Shown piece after piece: positions 33,486-41,452 of a stretch of DNA of 50,298 bases; within the stretch, counting starts at the first letter, position 1; each line of letters begins with the position of its first letter. The notes beneath the pieces were generated by a model. The model searched no databases. It worked only from the letters and a program-made list of their open reading frames with translations, and was not told the DNA's origin. Source of the stretch: Modestobacter excelsi (GTDB lineage: Bacteria > Actinomycetota > Actinomycetes > Mycobacteriales > Geodermatophilaceae); contig NZ_SJEX01000030.1 in the NCBI RefSeq assembly GCF_005930495.1, positions 1-50,298 on the forward strand, written 5' to 3'. The position numbers and the translations under genes are program-made.

Positions 33486-34742
33486 TCAGGCCGGGGGCGC
33501 CACCGGTCCGAGCAGCTCGGCACCGGCCAGGTACCCGGCGAGCAGGGCGGCGGCGACCTGGCCGATCACGTCGTCACCGGGCAGGAAGCGCGGCGAGTGC
33601 AGCCCGGGGCGCCGCCCGTCGGCGCTCGGCGGCCCGCCGTCGACGCCGAGGAAGAGCATCAGCCCGCGGTGGCCGATGCAGAAGTGCGCGAAGTCGTCGG
33701 CGCCGAAGGACCGCCAGGTGTCGTCCACCGTCATCTCGCTGCGGGTCAGCCACGGGACGGTCGCGCGGGCCAGCTCGGGGTCGTTGGCGAGCACCGGCTC
33801 GTTGTTCTCGCTGTGCACCGTCGCCGTGCAGCCGTAGGCGGTGGCGGTGTGCTCGGCGACGTCGGTGAGCGCCTGCAGCAGCAGTGCGCGGTCCTCCTCG
33901 CGCATCACCCGCAGCCCGCCCCGGGCGCGGGCGGTGTCCGGGACGACGTTGAACGACGACCCGGCGTCGAGCTGGGTGACCGCCAGCACGGCGCCGACGG
34001 TGGGGTCGACCCGGCGGCTGACCAGCTGCTGCAGGTTGACCACGATCGCGGCCAGCGCGAGCACCGGGTCGAGCGTGGTGTGCGGGTACCCGCCGTGGCC
34101 GCCGTGCCCGGTGACGGTGAGGGTGAACTCGTCGGTGGCGGCGTTGACCGGCCCGGGCGTGGCGTTGACGACACCGGCGGCCAGCTGCGGCTGCACGTGC
34201 GCGGCGACCACGGAGTCGACCCGCTCCTCGACCAGGACGCCGGCGGCCACCACGTCCGCGGCACCGGAGGGTGCCCGCTCCTCGCGCGGCTGCAGCAGCA
34301 GGACCAGCGGCGCCGGCCCGCCGACCCGGGTGACAGCGCGGGCGACGGCGACCAGCCCGGCGAGGTGGGCGTCGTGCCCGCAGGCGTGCATGACATCGGT
34401 GGTGGAGGTCCACGGGACACCGGTCCGCTCCTCGACGCCGAGCCCGTCCAGCTCCGCGCGCAGCGCCACCGCCCGTCCGGCGCCGTCGACGACCCGGACC
34501 AGCCGCCCGGTGTCGGCGACCCGGCGCCCCTCCCCCAGCCCGAGCGCGGCCACGACGGCGTCCGCGGTGTCCTGCTCGTCCCCGGAGATGCGGGGGTCGG
34601 CGTGCAGCTGGTGGCGCAGCTCGACCGCGGCCGGCAGCTCCTCGGCCACCGCGGCCGACAACCGCTCGTACCAGATCACCAGGACGGGGTCGGGCTCGCC
34701 GACCGGGACGGGCGGGGGGACGGCCGGGTCGGGTGAGCTCAC
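33486..34742 (-). CDS. M20-family amidohydrolase
   Basis: Metallo-amidase of 418 residues (M20D/HipO type, acting on N-acyl or carbamoyl amino acids). Metal ligands: HACGHDAHLAG near residue 115, QPREE (usually QPAEE, the two Glu are kept), and a C-terminal HSPRFLPG. The dimerisation domain begins around residue 200 (VNAATDEFTLTVTGHGGHGG, YPHTTLDP). The GTG AGC start follows GGGAGGATC. It is co-directional with the FluG-like amidohydrolase gene 36 bases upstream. Confidence 0.9.
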   Translation of the reverse strand: MSSPDPAVPPPVPVGEPDPVLVIWYERLSAAVAEELPAAVELRHQLHADPRISGDEQDTADAVVAALGLGEGRRVADTGRLVRVVDGAGRAVALRAELDGLGVEERTGVPWTSTTDVMHACGHDAHLAGLVAVARAVTRVGGPAPLVLLLQPREERAPSGAADVVAAGVLVEERVDSVVAAHVQPQLAAGVVNATPGPVNAATDEFTLTVTGHGGHGGYPHTTLDPVLALAAIVVNLQQLVSRRVDPTVGAVLAVTQLDAGSSFNVVPDTARARGGLRVMREEDRALLLQALTDVAEHTATAYGCTATVHSENNEPVLANDPELARATVPWLTRSEMTVDDTWRSFGADDFAHFCIGHRGLMLFLGVDGGPPSADGRRPGLHSPRFLPGDDVIGQVAAALLAGYLAGAELLGPVAPPA

Positions 34743-34778
34743 CCGGCGATCCTCCCGGACCGGCGTTGCGGGCAGATG

Positions 34779-35906
34779 TCAGGTGCCCAGCCGGTAGGCC
34801 CGTTCGGCGTTCCCGGCGCCGATCAGCGCAGCGACCCGGGCGGCGTCGGCCGCCGTCCAGGCGTCCTCGGTGACCCCGTCGGCCAGGTACCGGCCCAGGC
34901 CGCGGCGGAACAGCACGGTGCCGAGCAGGTAGAGCTCGGCCAGGCCGAACGCGTCGGAGGAGAACAGCACCTTGCCGAACGGCGCCAGCTCCAGCAGCTC
35001 GCGGAGCAGCGCATCGGAGCGGTGGCCGAGGTTGTGGGTGGCCAGCCCGACGTCGACGAACACGTGCCCGAACACCTGCGCGAGGAAGCCGGCGTTGCGG
35101 TGGAACGGGTAGTTGTGCAGCAGCATCACCGGCACCCCGGCCGGCTCGGTGGCCCGCAGCAGGTCGGTGAGCAGCAGCGGGTCGCAGCGGTGCAGGTCGA
35201 CGTCGGCGTCGCCGTAGCCGACGTGGAACTGCACGGGCAGCTGCCGGTCGATGCCGCTCCAGACCAGGAACCGGTGCAGCACCGGGTCGGCGATCCGCGG
35301 CTGCCCGCCCCGGCGCAGCAGCCGGTCGGCGGCCGCGGTCACCTCGGCGTCGGTGGGGCGGGCACCGTCCAGGGCCAGGCCCACCCGGTAGGCGGCGACG
35401 GACTTCACCCCGGCGGCGTCCACGGTGCGGGCGGCCAGCCGGCTGCCGAAGGTCTCCGCGAAGTCCCCTGCCGCGACGCCGCCGGCCAGCACCTCCTCCG
35501 CGAGGGCCTCGAGCCGGACGACCTCCCGGGCGCGCCCGCCGGTGAGCGCGGCGAGCTCGTCGGGACTGGTGATCGGCTCGGGCAGGTAGCCGGTGTCCAC
35601 GAGGAAGGTCTGGGTGCCGGCCGCCGTGAGCATCCGGCGGTTGACCTCGTCCGCGCCGAGCTCGGTGCGGCGGGCCAGGTAGTCCTCGGCCGGGGCGTGC
35701 ACGGGCAGGTCCAGCACCGGGGCGCACCAGCGCCGGACGGCGAGGCCGATCTGGGAGTCGAACAGCGAGCCGCCCAGCGTGCTCGGTCCGGCCGACTCGG
35801 TCAGCATCGCCTCGAACTCCGCGCGGTCGAGGTCGCGGCGCACCAGGCCGTGGCAGTGGTGGTCGACCAGCGGGAGGTCGGCGAGGGTGGGGTCCGGTTG
35901 GCTCAC
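34779..35906 (-). CDS. FluG-like amidohydrolase (TIM-barrel metal-dependent hydrolase)
   Basis: 375 residues. The first metal site is VDHHCHGLVRRDL (HxH). Further ligands lie in PVQFHVGYGDADVDLHRCDP, VMLLHNYPFHRNAGFLAQVF, VFVDVGLATHNLGHRSDALL and the closing SSDAFGLAELYLLG. This matches the amidohydrolase part of FluG, where it is fused to a glutamine synthetase. Here a separate glutamine-synthetase-like gene lies 5.5 kb away. The GTG at 35906 is preferred over the longer frame because it follows AGGAT and gives the protein the expected LADLPLVDHHCHG opening. Confidence 0.85.
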   Translation of the reverse strand: MSQPDPTLADLPLVDHHCHGLVRRDLDRAEFEAMLTESAGPSTLGGSLFDSQIGLAVRRWCAPVLDLPVHAPAEDYLARRTELGADEVNRRMLTAAGTQTFLVDTGYLPEPITSPDELAALTGGRAREVVRLEALAEEVLAGGVAAGDFAETFGSRLAARTVDAAGVKSVAAYRVGLALDGARPTDAEVTAAADRLLRRGGQPRIADPVLHRFLVWSGIDRQLPVQFHVGYGDADVDLHRCDPLLLTDLLRATEPAGVPVMLLHNYPFHRNAGFLAQVFGHVFVDVGLATHNLGHRSDALLRELLELAPFGKVLFSSDAFGLAELYLLGTVLFRRGLGRYLADGVTEDAWTAADAARVAALIGAGNAERAYRLGT

Positions 35907-35958
35907 CCGGTCATCCTGCCCCGGCGGGACCACCGGCGGCGGACCTACATTCGGCTGC

Positions 35959-36834
35959 ATGACCTCGTGGACGACGGCCGGCATCCCCGCGCAGACCGGC
36001 CGCACCGTGGTGGTGACCGGCGGCAACAGCGGGCTGGGGCTGGCGACGGCCCGGGCGCTGGCCGCGGCCGGGGCGCGCGTCGTCCTGGCGGTGCGGGACA
36101 CCGCCCGCGGCGAGCAGGCGGCGGCCGGGCTGCCGGGTCAGGTGGAGGTGCGCCGGCTGGACCTGGCCGACCTGGGGTCGGTGCGCGCGTTCGCGCAGGA
36201 GTGGACCGGTGCGCTGGACGTGCTGGTGGCCAACGCCGGGATCATGGCGGTGCCCGAGGCCCGCACCGCGGACGGCTTCGAGCTGCAGTTCGGCACCAAC
36301 CACCTCGTGCACTTCGCGCTGACCAACCTGCTGCTGCCGCACGTCACCGACCGGGTGGTCACGGTCTCCTCCGGGCTGCACACCTCGGGGCGGATCGTGC
36401 TCGACGACCTCAACTGGGAGCGCCGCCCGTACTCGGCGACCGGGGCCTATGCCCAGTCGAAGCTGGCGAACCTGCTGTCCACCCTGGAGCTGCAGCGCCG
36501 GCTGACCGCGGCCGGCTCGCCGGTGCGGGCCACGGCGGCCCACCCGGGCTGGGCGGCGACCAACCTGCAGAGCAGGTCGGGCAGCCGGTTGAAGGACGCC
36601 GCGATGGCCCTGGGCAACCGGGTGGCCGCGGTCAGCAGCGAGCAGGGTGCGCTGCCGACCCTGTTCGCCGCGGTCGCCGACGTGCCGGGCGGCAGCTACG
36701 CCGGACCGTCCGGGCCCCTGGTGCGCGGCACGCCGACGCTCGCCGGGCGCAGTCCGGCGGCCTCTGACCCGGCCCTCGCCCGGCAGCTGTGGACGGCGTC
36801 GGCCGCGCTCACCGGCGTCGACTTCCCCACCTGA
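35959..36834 (+). CDS. Short-chain dehydrogenase/reductase (retinol-dehydrogenase-like)
   Basis: Cytosolic NAD(P)H-dependent reductase of 291 residues. Cofactor motif TGGNSGLGLATARALAAAG (about 20-38), LDVLVANAGIMAVPE, catalytic Ser in VTVSSGLHTSG and the active-site pair in AYAQSKLANLL (Tyr and Lys of YxxxK). The C-terminal extension FAAVADVPGGSYAGPSGPL is usual for this subgroup. The gene is divergent from the amidohydrolase, with its ATG 53 bases away, and ends in a terminator shared with the MFS gene. Confidence 0.92.
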   Translation: MTSWTTAGIPAQTGRTVVVTGGNSGLGLATARALAAAGARVVLAVRDTARGEQAAAGLPGQVEVRRLDLADLGSVRAFAQEWTGALDVLVANAGIMAVPEARTADGFELQFGTNHLVHFALTNLLLPHVTDRVVTVSSGLHTSGRIVLDDLNWERRPYSATGAYAQSKLANLLSTLELQRRLTAAGSPVRATAAHPGWAATNLQSRSGSRLKDAAMALGNRVAAVSSEQGALPTLFAAVADVPGGSYAGPSGPLVRGTPTLAGRSPAASDPALARQLWTASAALTGVDFPT

Positions 36835-36835
36835 A

Positions 36836-36889
36836 GGCCCCCGTCCTCCTCACTCCTCGGAGGCTCGGGGCGAGCCTCCGGGCGGGGCC
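36836..36889. terminator. Terminator module shared by the SDR and MFS genes
   Basis: An outer stem GGCCCC/GGGGCC encloses the perfect inner hairpin GGAGGCTCG-GGG-CGAGCCTCC (36859-36879). It spans the 3' end of the MFS gene. It shares CCCCGTCCTCCTC and GGGCGAGCCTC with the sigB terminator at 15175-15226. Confidence 0.65.
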
Positions 36890-38070
36890 AGGGCGGGATG
36901 CCGGGAGCGGGGCTCGGCCGCGGTGGCAGCGACCAGGAGCAGGCCGGCCGCTCCGGCGAACGACGCGGGTGTGCCCGCCGTGTCGGCGACGGCACCCAGC
37001 ACGAGGGCGCCCGCGGCCTGGCCGACGGTGAGGCCGACGAAGAGGACGGCGGCGGCCTGCGGCGCCGCGGCCGGGACCCGGTGCGCTCCCCAGGCGAGCA
37101 GCACCCCGCTGAGCACCACGAACGCGAAGCCGAAGCCGGCCAGCGCGAGGCCTGCGGGGACCGGGCTGCCGGGAGCGGCGGCGAGCAGCAGCACGGCGGC
37201 CGCGGCGACCGTGACGGCACCGGCCCACGCCCGGCGCAGCCCGGCCCGCGCGACGACGTCGCCGCTGAGCCCGCCGGCCAGCCCGGCCGCCCCGAGCGCG
37301 CACCACAGCAGGCCGGTGACGCCGTCGGACAGCGCACCGTCGCCGGTCAGGAGCTCCCGGCCGAACGTCCACACCCCGGCACCGCCCGCCCCACCGAGGA
37401 CCGCGGCGACCAGCGGCCGGGTCAGCCGGCGCAGCGGTGCCCGGGCGGCGTCCTCGCACCGGGCGGCGTCCTCCCACCGGACGGCGTCCTCGCACCGGAC
37501 GGCGGACGGCCAGGCGGTGCGGCGGTCGGCCGCCCGGGTGGCGGCCAGCGCCAGCACGGCGAACCCGGCCCAGGCCCAGCGCCAGTGCCCGGGCATGGAG
37601 AGGACGAGCAGGCCGCCGGCGACCACGCCGGCTCCGGTGCCGCTGTTGACCACCGCCTGGGCGCGCGACTCGACGGCGGGTCGGACCGTGGCGGTCACCG
37701 CGGCGACCAGCGCCGGGGTCGCGGCGCCCGCGCCGCTACCGGCCACGAGCACCCCGACCGCGAGGACGACCGTCGACGAGGCGGCCGCCACCACCGCGGA
37801 GCCGAGGGCGGCGGTGCCGCCGGCCAGCCACAGTGCCGCGCGGGGCCGCTCCCGGCCGACCCAGCGCTGGGCCAGCAGCGCGGTCAGGCAGTAGGCGAGG
37901 TAGCTGCCGGCGGCGATGCTCCCGGCGGTGCTGGACGTGATACCGAACTCGCTGCGCAGCTGCGGCAGGTAGAGGCCGAAGCCGTAGCGGGCCAGCCCGT
38001 ACGTGACGGCGATGACGGCCAGCCCCGCGGGCACCAGCCCGGACGACGTCCGGGAGGATCCATTTACCAT
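36850..38070 (-). CDS. MFS transporter (drug/metabolite efflux type)
   Basis: 406 residues with about twelve membrane helices. Opening LVPAGLAVIAVTYGLARYGF, then GLYLPQLRSEFGITSSTAGS, is typical of the YbfB/CynX-like MFS group. The central loop between helices 6 and 7 carries three near-identical hexapeptides (RCEDAV, RWEDAA, RCEDAA) made by an 18-bp DNA repeat. The ATG at 38070 sits directly on the operator, so a classical ribosome binding site is lacking and translation may be leaderless. It is divergent from and presumably repressed by the TetR protein next door. Substrate unknown. Confidence 0.88.
   Translation of the reverse strand: MVNGSSRTSSGLVPAGLAVIAVTYGLARYGFGLYLPQLRSEFGITSSTAGSIAAGSYLAYCLTALLAQRWVGRERPRAALWLAGGTAALGSAVVAAASSTVVLAVGVLVAGSGAGAATPALVAAVTATVRPAVESRAQAVVNSGTGAGVVAGGLLVLSMPGHWRWAWAGFAVLALAATRAADRRTAWPSAVRCEDAVRWEDAARCEDAARAPLRRLTRPLVAAVLGGAGGAGVWTFGRELLTGDGALSDGVTGLLWCALGAAGLAGGLSGDVVARAGLRRAWAGAVTVAAAAVLLLAAAPGSPVPAGLALAGFGFAFVVLSGVLLAWGAHRVPAAAPQAAAVLFVGLTVGQAAGALVLGAVADTAGTPASFAGAAGLLLVAATAAEPRSRHPALAPPGGSPRASEE
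37443..37496. repeat. Three 18-bp tandem repeats inside the MFS gene
   Basis: Units at 37443-37460, 37461-37478 and 37479-37496 (GGGCGGCGTCCTCGCACC and variants) differ by one to three bases. They keep the frame and encode a repeated acidic hexapeptide in the central cytoplasmic loop. Confidence 0.8.
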
Positions 38071-38098
38071 AACGATCGTTTCACCATAACGATCGTTA
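38071..38098. promoter_or_regulatory. Tandem palindromic operator between MFS and tetR genes
   Basis: Two copies of the perfect 10-base palindrome AACGATCGTT at 38071-38080 and 38088-38097, 17 bases apart, each preceded by CCAT. The second extends to the 12-base TAACGATCGTTA. It is strikingly AT-rich for this genome, lies between divergent starts, and overlaps TACGAT (38097-38102), a possible -10 element placed six bases before the tetR ATG. Confidence 0.85.
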
Positions 38099-38108
38099 CG
38101 ATAGCGGC

Positions 38109-38702
38109 ATGGCCCCCTCCTCCGCGACCCGACCGGCACGCGAGCGGCTGCTCACCGCCGCCGGTGAGCTGTTCTACGAGTCCGGCATCGCGGCGACGGG
38201 AGTCGACGCGGTGCTCGCCCGGGCCGGGGTCTCCCCCGCCACGATGTACGCCCACTTCGCCGGCAAGGACGGGCTGGTCGCCGCCTACCTGGAGGAGCGG
38301 CACACCACCTGGCGGCAGACCTGGGACGCCGTGCTGGCCGGGTACCGCGACCCGGTCGACCGGCTGCTGTCGGTGTTCGACGCGGTCGGCCGCTTCCGGC
38401 AGCAGCAGGGCAACCGCCGGGGCTGCGCCTTCCTCGCCGCAGCGACCGAGCTGCCGCCGGGGCACCCGGGCCAGCGCTGGCTCGAGGCCGACTCCCGGCT
38501 GCTCACCGGGCGGCTCCACGAGCTGGCCGTCGCCGCGGCCCTGCCGGATCCCGCGGACGTCGCCGCAACGCTGCTGCTCTGCTATGACGGCGCGCTGAGC
38601 GGGTACGCCCGCGCCGCGACGACACCGGGGCTGCCCGGGGACGACCCGGTCGGCCGGGCCCGGCGACTGGCCGCCGGCTGGATCGCCACCCGCACCGGCT
38701 GA
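38109..38702 (+). CDS. TetR-family transcriptional regulator
   Basis: 197 residues. HTH at about 10-55: RERLLTAAGELFYESGIAAT, GVDAVLARAGVSPATMYAHF, AGKDGLVAAYLEERH. The C-terminal ligand domain includes RRGCAFLAAATELPPGHPG, which carries the Cys seen in the redox/electrophile-sensing YxaF/LmrA-like subgroup. The ATG follows the operator closely and has no ribosome binding site, consistent with a leaderless message starting from TACGAT. It should repress itself and the MFS gene. Confidence 0.9.
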   Translation: MAPSSATRPARERLLTAAGELFYESGIAATGVDAVLARAGVSPATMYAHFAGKDGLVAAYLEERHTTWRQTWDAVLAGYRDPVDRLLSVFDAVGRFRQQQGNRRGCAFLAAATELPPGHPGQRWLEADSRLLTGRLHELAVAAALPDPADVAATLLLCYDGALSGYARAATTPGLPGDDPVGRARRLAAGWIATRTG

Positions 38703-38761
38703 CATCACGACCGGGACTCGTTCCCGTGGTGCGCGACCGATCAGCGTGGTGCAGTGGGTGC

Positions 38762-39802
38762 GTGCCCGTCGCCGACCGTCTCGACCGCCTGCAGCGCCGG
38801 CACAAGGCAGCCGGCTTCCCGATCGCCGTCGTCTACAAGTACGTCGACGACTCCGGTCCCTACCTGGCTGCGCTGATCACCTACTACGCCTTCGTCTCGC
38901 TCTTCCCGCTGCTGCTGCTGTTCTCCACGATCCTGGGCCACGTGCTGGCCGGCGACCCCGAGCTGCGGCAGCGGCTGATCGACTCCGCGCTCAGCCAGTT
39001 CCCGGTGGTCGGCGAGAAGCTCGGCACGCCGCAGGAGCTCAGCGGTGGCGCCGTGGGCATCGTCATCGGCGTGCTCGGCTCGCTCTACGGCGGGCTCGGT
39101 GTGGCGCAGGCGGTGCAGCACATGATGAACACGGCCTGGTCGGTGCCGCGCAACAGCAGGCCCAACCCCTTCCTCGCCCGGGGCCGCAGCTTGCTGCTGC
39201 TGGGCACCGCCGGGCTCGCGGTCCTCGGGACGACGGCGCTGTCGACGATGGGCTCGGGCAACGCGGGATCGCTGGGCGTGGCCCTGCGCGTCCTCGCACT
39301 GGTCGCCTCCGTCGCGGTGAACGCCGTCGTCTTCGTCTTCGCCTTCCGGCTGGCCACCGCGCGGCACCTCACCGTCCGCCAGGTCGCGCCGGGCGCCCTC
39401 GCGGCCGCCGTGCTCTGGCAGCTGCTGCAGACCTTCGGCGTGAACTACGTGAGCCACGTGGTCAGCACCGCCAGCGCGGTGAACGGCGTCTTCGCCCTGG
39501 TCCTCGGCCTGCTCGCCTTCCTCTACCTGGCCGCGGTCATCGGCGTGCTGTGCGTGGAGATCAACGTGGTGCACGTCGACCGGCTGTGGCCGCGGGCGCT
39601 GCTGACCCCGTTCACCGACGCCGTCGACCTCACCGCCGGCGACCGGCGCAGCTACACCGGCCTGGCCAAGGCCCAGCGCCAGAAGGGCTTCGAGACGGTG
39701 CACGTCACCTTCGACCCGCCCGACCCCAGCGAGCCGGCGGACGCCGTCAGCGCCCCTCCGCCACCTGCTCCTCCTGGCGCGCACCCAGCTCCGCCGCGGT
39801 GA
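38762..39802 (+). CDS. YihY/BrkB-family inner membrane protein
   Basis: 346 residues, six membrane helices. Family stretches VYKYVDDSGPYLAALITYYA, FVSLFPLLLLFSTILGHVLA, QFPVVGEKLGTPQELSGG and GVGYA-like VNYVSHVVSTASAVNGVFAL are clear, and the VEINVV motif near residue 265 closes the last helix. The C-terminal 60 residues are a cytoplasmic, Pro-rich tail. GTG at 38762 gives the usual short N-terminus; an upstream GTG at 38726 is less likely. The last 56 bases overlap the 3' end of the convergent permease gene. Confidence 0.88.
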   Translation: MPVADRLDRLQRRHKAAGFPIAVVYKYVDDSGPYLAALITYYAFVSLFPLLLLFSTILGHVLAGDPELRQRLIDSALSQFPVVGEKLGTPQELSGGAVGIVIGVLGSLYGGLGVAQAVQHMMNTAWSVPRNSRPNPFLARGRSLLLLGTAGLAVLGTTALSTMGSGNAGSLGVALRVLALVASVAVNAVVFVFAFRLATARHLTVRQVAPGALAAAVLWQLLQTFGVNYVSHVVSTASAVNGVFALVLGLLAFLYLAAVIGVLCVEINVVHVDRLWPRALLTPFTDAVDLTAGDRRSYTGLAKAQRQKGFETVHVTFDPPDPSEPADAVSAPPPPAPPGAHPAPPR

Positions 39803-41294
39803 GGGCGGCCCCGGCCCGCTGCGCCATGGCCGGGGCGACGACCACCGCGACCAGCCCGACCAGCAGCCAGACCCCGGCGACGATCGGGAACCAGAACGCC
39901 GGGCCGTCGTCGTACGCCGGGTACGGGGCGACGTTGCGGTAGACGGTGTAGCCCAGCACGACCAGGGCGAGCAGCGGGACGACGACCTGCCACATCGGCA
40001 CCGCCGGCATCCGGCGCTGGACGAACACCAGCCGGATCGCGCCGACCGTGGTCAGCAGGTAGGCGACCAGCAGGATCAGCGTGCCGATGGTGCCCGACCA
40101 CAGGAAGGTGTCGAAGGCCTCGGCGTCGAAGAACACCGCGCAGACCAGCTGGACCAGCGCCATCACGACGGTGACCAGGATGGCCGCGACCGCCGGGGTG
40201 CCGGCCGCGGTGGTGGTGGCCAGCCCGCCGGCGCGGGAGGTGTCGCGCCGGGTGTCCCGGGCGAAGGCGTAGGTGAGCCGCGACGCGCCGACCACGCAGG
40301 CCAGGCAGCAGCCGAACGCGCTGATCGCCGCGCCCAGGGTGATCACGTCGCCGACCCAGCCGGCGATGTAGCTGCTGCCCAGGTCACCGAGCAGCGAGGG
40401 CGAGGACGCGAACGCGGCCACCCCCGCCTCGTCGGTGCCGAAGCCCATCATCTCGATCGCGGTGACGACGACGAAGTAGATCCCGCCGAACACCGCCGTC
40501 CCGAGGATCGCCCGCGGGATGTCCCGGCGCGGGTTGCGCGCCTCCTCGCCCAGCGTCGCCGCGGCCTCGAACCCGGCGAAGGACAGGAAGCCGAAGACCA
40601 CGCCGAGGAAGACCGCCGACAGCTCCGTGCCTGGCGCGACGGTGAACACGTCGAGGGTGAACCCGGCGTCCGGGGAGGGCGCGTCGGCCGGCACGTTCCC
40701 CGACACCAGCCGGACCAGCACGATCGCGCTGACCACCAGGATGAGCGCCACGGTGGCGCCCTCCACGCTGAGCAGCACCGAGGTGCCGCGCTTGGCCGGC
40801 GCGATGGTCAGCACCAGCGCCCCCACCAGCGCGACGCCGGCGAGCAGGAACGGCGCCCAGGACGGCGGGTTCTCCCAGATGCCGACCGCCTGCAGGAACG
40901 CCGTCCCGAAGATGCCGGTCGCGCTGGAGGTGACCACGCCGTAGAAGCAGTAGGTGCCGAGCAGGCCGAACCCGGAGACCAGCCCGGTCCGCGGGCCCAG
41001 CGTGGCGCCGACGAAGGCGTACACGGAGCCGGCGTGGTGGAAGTACTGGCAGAGCCGGACGAAGCCGTAGGCGACCAGCAGCACCCCGATGGCGGCGAGC
41101 AGGAACGCCAGCGGCACGGCCCGGCCGACCGTCCCGGCGGTCCCCTGCGGGTTGATGTTGGCCGCCATCGACGGCGCCATCAGCGCGACGGACAGGCCGA
41201 CGGCCTGCCACACCGACAGCGACCGGGTGAGGCCGCCGGCCCGCGCCTGGTCGGTCGTGCTCGCTCCGTCGGGGCGGGGGGTCGAGACGGCCAT
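39747..41294 (-). CDS. APC-family amino acid permease
   Basis: 515 residues, about twelve to fourteen helices. APC hallmarks: VGLSVALMAPSMAANINPQG in helix 1, GSVYAFVGATLGPRTGLVSG, FGFLSFAGFEAAATLGEEAR with the conserved GFE, and ASRLTYAFARD. The ATG at 41294 is preceded by GGAGGGTGCCCG. It is divergent from the glutamine-synthetase-like gene across a 158-base region, an arrangement known for uptake and gamma-glutamylation or catabolism of amines and amino acids. Its tail overlaps the YihY gene. Confidence 0.92.
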   Translation of the reverse strand: MAVSTPRPDGASTTDQARAGGLTRSLSVWQAVGLSVALMAPSMAANINPQGTAGTVGRAVPLAFLLAAIGVLLVAYGFVRLCQYFHHAGSVYAFVGATLGPRTGLVSGFGLLGTYCFYGVVTSSATGIFGTAFLQAVGIWENPPSWAPFLLAGVALVGALVLTIAPAKRGTSVLLSVEGATVALILVVSAIVLVRLVSGNVPADAPSPDAGFTLDVFTVAPGTELSAVFLGVVFGFLSFAGFEAAATLGEEARNPRRDIPRAILGTAVFGGIYFVVVTAIEMMGFGTDEAGVAAFASSPSLLGDLGSSYIAGWVGDVITLGAAISAFGCCLACVVGASRLTYAFARDTRRDTSRAGGLATTTAAGTPAVAAILVTVVMALVQLVCAVFFDAEAFDTFLWSGTIGTLILLVAYLLTTVGAIRLVFVQRRMPAVPMWQVVVPLLALVVLGYTVYRNVAPYPAYDDGPAFWFPIVAGVWLLVGLVAVVVAPAMAQRAGAALTAAELGARQEEQVAEGR

Positions 41295-41452
41295 CGGGCA
41301 CCCTCCTGCAGGTCGCGGTCGCGCCGGTCAACGGCGAAGTGCGGGAAGTGTGCGCCACAGCTGCCCCTGATGGGCGGTTCTGTCGTACAAGATTCACGCG
41401 AGCCCCGGCACCATGCGGGCCAGGTCAGCGCCACGAGACGACGGAGGCCCGG

